Position numbers and translations under genes: made by a program. The notes below the pieces were generated by a model. The model worked only from the letters and a program-made list of their open reading frames with translations, was not told the origin of the DNA and searched no databases. Below, one piece after another: positions 3,713-6,025 of a stretch of DNA of 6,025 bases. Origin of the DNA: Candidatus Portnoybacteria bacterium CG_4_10_14_0_2_um_filter_44_20 (lineage in GTDB: Bacteria > Patescibacteriota > Minisyncoccia > Portnoybacterales > GCA-002795985). Where the stretch lies: positions 342-6,366 of the forward strand of contig PFOG01000211.1 of NCBI GenBank assembly GCA_002792395.1, given 5' to 3'. Each line of letters opens with the position of its first letter. Within the stretch, counting starts at the first letter, position 1.

Positions 3713-6025
3713 ATGAAAGAATATAATCCGAAGAAAATTGAATCTAAATGGCAGAAAAAATGGGAGAAGTCTGATTTATATAAAGCCAAGGATTTTGCCA
3801 AGAAACCAAAGAAATATATTTTGGTTGAGTTTCCTTATCCGTCCGGCAGCGGGCTACATGTTGGCCACGCCAGAAGCTATTCGGCTCTGGATGCGATAGC
3901 CAGAAAAAAGAGGATGGAAGGATACAATGTTTTATTCCCATTCGGTTGGGATGCTTTTGGTTTGCCGACGGAAAATTACGCAATTAAAACCGGCATCCAT
4001 CCGCGCCAGGCGACCGATGAGAATATCAAAACATACAAGCGGCAGATCAAGTCTTTGGGTTTGTCTGTTGATTGGAATCGTGAAATTGATACGACCGACC
4101 CGAAGTATTACAAGTGGACGCAATGGATATTTTTGAAATTTTTTGAGAAAGGCTTGGCTTATCAAGCCGAGATGCCGATTAATTGGTGCCCGTCTTGTAA
4201 AATAGGTTTAGCCAATGAAGAGGTCGTTGACGGGAAATGCGAGCGGTGCGGGGCGGTGACCCAGAAGCGGCAAATCAGACAGTGGCTTTTAAAAATTACC
4301 GCCTACGCGGATAAGTTGTTAAAAGGATTGGAAGAGGTTGATTATCTGGAAAAAATTAAAGCGCAACAGATTAATTGGATCGGAAAAAGCGAGGGGACGG
4401 AAGTAAAATTCTCAATTTTGGGAGAACGGTTCTCCCAAAAGGAGAACCGTTCTCCGGCCATTGTTAGCGTTTTCACCACCCGCGTGGATACTATTTTCGG
4501 CGTTACCGCTTTGGTTTTGGCGCCGGAGCATCAGTCGATCAGGAACTGGGAACTGGGAATTGGGAATTGGGATGAGGTAAAAAAATATATCGAGCAGACG
4601 AAAAGGAAGTCTGATTTGGAGCGAACAAGCGAAACAAAAGAACGGACAGGCATTGAATTAAAAGGGATTTTTGCGGTTAATCCGGCCAACAACGAAAAAG
4701 TACCGGTTTGGATCTCCGATTATGTCTTGGCGCATTACGGCGGCGGAGCGGTGATGATGGTTCCGGCGCACGATAAACGCGATTGGGATTTCTCCGATGC
4801 TCATAATTTACCTAAAAAATGCGTAATTTATCCGAGAACGGTTTGGGGGATAGATCGTGATTTTGACCCCTTGCAAAAGAAAAAGGTTTTTGAAGAAGAA
4901 GAGCGCAAGATAGATTTGCGATTCAGCGAAATTTTAGCTGGCAATGAAGCATATACGGAATATGGTCGACTTTTAGATTCTGGCGAGTTTACTAATTTGG
5001 AATCTGAAGAAGCAATCGCGAAAATAACCAATTGGCTGGAAGAAAGGGGTTTGGGCAAGAAAAAAGTAGAATATAAACTTCGCGACTGGATTTTTTCGAG
5101 GCAGCATTATTGGGGCGAGCCAATCCCGATTATCCATTGCGAAAAGTGTGGTTCGACAAGCTCACCACAAGCTGTGCCAGTACCGGAAAAGGATCTGCCT
5201 GTTAAGTTGCCTTATGTAAAAAATTATCAGCCGACTGATACCGGTGAATCGCCGCTGGCAACAATAAAAGAATGGGTTAACGTGAAGTGCCCGAAATGCA
5301 AGGGGCCGGCAAAAAGAGAAACCGATACTATGCCTAATTGGGCTGGTTCTTCGTGGTATTTCCTGCGTTATTGCGACCCAAAGAATAACAAAGCATTTGC
5401 CGATTATAAAAAATTAAAATATTGGACACCCGTCGACCTTTATAACGGCGGGATGGAACACACGACCCTCCATTTGCTTTACTCGCGTTTTTGGCATAGA
5501 TTTTTATACGATTTGAAATTAGTGCCGACGCCCGAGCCTTATGCTCAGCGGCGGTCGCATGGAATGGTTTTGGCCGAAGACGGGCAAAAAATGAGCAAGA
5601 GCCGGGGCAATGTTATCAATCCCGACGAGATAATTAAAATTTACGGGACTGATGCCTTGAGGATCTACGAAATGTTCATGGGGCCGTTCGATCAGGCGAT
5701 CAGCTGGAGCCAAAACGGGCTAGTTGGCTGCCACCGGTTTTTATCAAGGGTCTGTAATTTATTTAATGAAAAGAGGAAGACGGCGAAATCGAACAAGGAA
5801 ATTATCCCTAAATTACACCAATTAACCAAAAAGGTCAGCAATGATTTGGAGGAAATGAAATTCAATACCGCCATCGCTGCCTTTATGGAGTTCATTAATT
5901 TTTGGCAGCAACCGGAACAAGCGCTTTCCCCAAAAGATGCCGAAATATTTTTAAAACTGCTTTCTCCTTTCGCGCCCCATTTGGCGGAAGAATTGTGGCA
6001 GGGTCTCGGTCATAAAAAATCAATT
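3713..6025 (+). CDS. leuS: Leucyl-tRNA synthetase, bacterial type, 3'-truncated by window
   Basis: Charges tRNA-Leu with leucine using ATP (EC 6.1.1.4), a cytoplasmic class I synthetase with an editing domain. 771 codons are present; bacterial LeuRS is usually about 800-880 aa, so only the end of the anticodon-binding and C-terminal parts is missing. In order: class I HIGH motif as HVGH (49-52) in PYPSGSGLHVGH; first zinc module C159/C162/C176/C179; CP1 editing domain with the Thr-rich motif TTRVDTIFG (255-263) and AHDKRD, whose D357 is the expected amino-acid-recognising aspartate; second zinc-type module C476/C479/C526/C529; NWAGSSWYFLRY; KMSKS (626-630); then the start of the anticodon-binding helices. 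No large leucine-specific insert precedes KMSKS. ATG 3713 is chosen because KEYNPKKIESKWQKKW matches the usual N-terminus; there is no Shine-Dalgarno sequence. Three repeat-like insertions lie in the frame. Confidence 0.97.
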   Translation, partial: MKEYNPKKIESKWQKKWEKSDLYKAKDFAKKPKKYILVEFPYPSGSGLHVGHARSYSALDAIARKKRMEGYNVLFPFGWDAFGLPTENYAIKTGIHPRQATDENIKTYKRQIKSLGLSVDWNREIDTTDPKYYKWTQWIFLKFFEKGLAYQAEMPINWCPSCKIGLANEEVVDGKCERCGAVTQKRQIRQWLLKITAYADKLLKGLEEVDYLEKIKAQQINWIGKSEGTEVKFSILGERFSQKENRSPAIVSVFTTRVDTIFGVTALVLAPEHQSIRNWELGIGNWDEVKKYIEQTKRKSDLERTSETKERTGIELKGIFAVNPANNEKVPVWISDYVLAHYGGGAVMMVPAHDKRDWDFSDAHNLPKKCVIYPRTVWGIDRDFDPLQKKKVFEEEERKIDLRFSEILAGNEAYTEYGRLLDSGEFTNLESEEAIAKITNWLEERGLGKKKVEYKLRDWIFSRQHYWGEPIPIIHCEKCGSTSSPQAVPVPEKDLPVKLPYVKNYQPTDTGESPLATIKEWVNVKCPKCKGPAKRETDTMPNWAGSSWYFLRYCDPKNNKAFADYKKLKYWTPVDLYNGGMEHTTLHLLYSRFWHRFLYDLKLVPTPEPYAQRRSHGMVLAEDGQKMSKSRGNVINPDEIIKIYGTDALRIYEMFMGPFDQAISWSQNGLVGCHRFLSRVCNLFNEKRKTAKSNKEIIPKLHQLTKKVSNDLEEMKFNTAIAAFMEFINFWQQPEQALSPKDAEIFLKLLSPFAPHLAEELWQGLGHKKSI
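4416..4455. repeat. Nested palindromes / 15-bp inverted repeat inside leuS
   Basis: TTTTGGGAGAAC (4416-4427) and GTTCTCCCAAAA (4429-4440) form a perfect 12-bp-arm palindrome with a one-base centre. A second near-palindrome, 4441-4455, is the exact reverse complement of 4421-4435, giving a 15-bp inverted repeat with a five-base spacer. It encodes roughly LGERFSQKENRS (residues about 236-247) in the CP1 editing domain, just before the TTRVDTIFG motif, and keeps the frame open. It looks like an inserted mobile-type palindromic repeat; whether it recurs in the genome cannot be seen here. Confidence 0.85.
4544..4571 (+). repeat. Four-unit 7-bp tandem repeat inside leuS
   Basis: Units AACTGGG, AACTGGG, AATTGGG, AATTGGG lie head to tail (28 bp). 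They are read as NWELGIGNW in the CP1 domain, shortly after the LAPEH segment. A seven-base period changes frame each unit, so this peptide has no heptad meaning and the repeat is a DNA-level feature. It probably arose by slippage or as a dispersed minisatellite. Confidence 0.85.
5151..5173 (+). repeat. Short direct-repeat element within LeuRS zinc module
   Basis: ACAAGCT occurs at 5156-5162 and 5167-5173 inside GTTCGACAAGCTCACCAC and following bases. It encodes about GSTSSPQA directly after the first CEKC pair of the second zinc module. In related LeuRS sequences as I recall them, CEKCG is followed almost at once by VPVPE, so about seven residues look inserted. The TTCGACAAGCTCA core resembles a small dispersed repeat I associate with several bacterial genomes; this is from memory. 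Confidence 0.55.

Noticed and set aside
4416..4455. CRISPR repeat or intragenic terminator
   Set aside because: There is only one inverted pair with no spacer-repeat series. No T-run follows the stem, so it is neither an array nor an intrinsic terminator.
4828..5058. 76-codon minus-strand ORF
   Set aside because: Antisense to the continuous LeuRS frame, with a serine/lysine-rich shadow translation and no ribosome binding site seen.

Overview
The window carries a short histidine-utilisation (hut) operon on the + strand. It is preceded by a small upstream transcription unit and two terminators, and followed by its own terminator and a 3'-truncated leucyl-tRNA synthetase gene. Every supported gene is on the + strand, and all complete genes end in TAA. 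No in-frame TGA occurs in any of them, so the standard code is sufficient. The organism is a bacterium: the LeuRS is of bacterial type and there are strong Shine-Dalgarno sequences. The compact LeuRS, with no visible leucine-specific insert before KMSKS, and several small repeats written into its reading frame remind me of Patescibacteria/CPR genomes (Parcubacteria- or Falkowbacteria-like). That placement is an inference from style and was not tested.

Region 1-350: an imperfect palindrome overlapping an extended -10-like element (about 4-37), a possible 43-codon ORF (58-189), and two tandem intrinsic terminators (209-231 and 248-277). The terminators share the same CCCGTC/GACGGG core. The descending arm of the first can pair over 11 bp with the ascending arm of the second, which gives a mutually exclusive fold.

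Region 351-3649: hutU (urocanate hydratase), hutI (imidazolonepropionase) and a 74-residue protein with two predicted membrane segments. They are packed 10 and 20 bases apart, each with a strong ribosome binding site, and a terminator closes the unit at 3620-3649. HutU and HutI would convert urocanate to 4-imidazolone-5-propanoate and then to N-formimino-L-glutamate. Neither histidine ammonia-lyase (hutH, which makes urocanate) nor a formiminoglutamate-processing gene is in the window. Terminators bracket the unit on both sides, so the operon as seen handles only the middle of the pathway.

Region 3650-6025: a good candidate promoter (3663-3691) and leuS, which starts at 3713 and runs off the window after 771 codons. 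The leuS frame contains three repeat-like insertions: a 15-bp inverted repeat, a four-unit 7-bp tandem repeat, and a short direct-repeat element inside the second zinc-binding module. All keep the frame open. They and the isolated hutUI pair are the most unusual things here. I found no CRISPR array, transposase, tRNA or rRNA.
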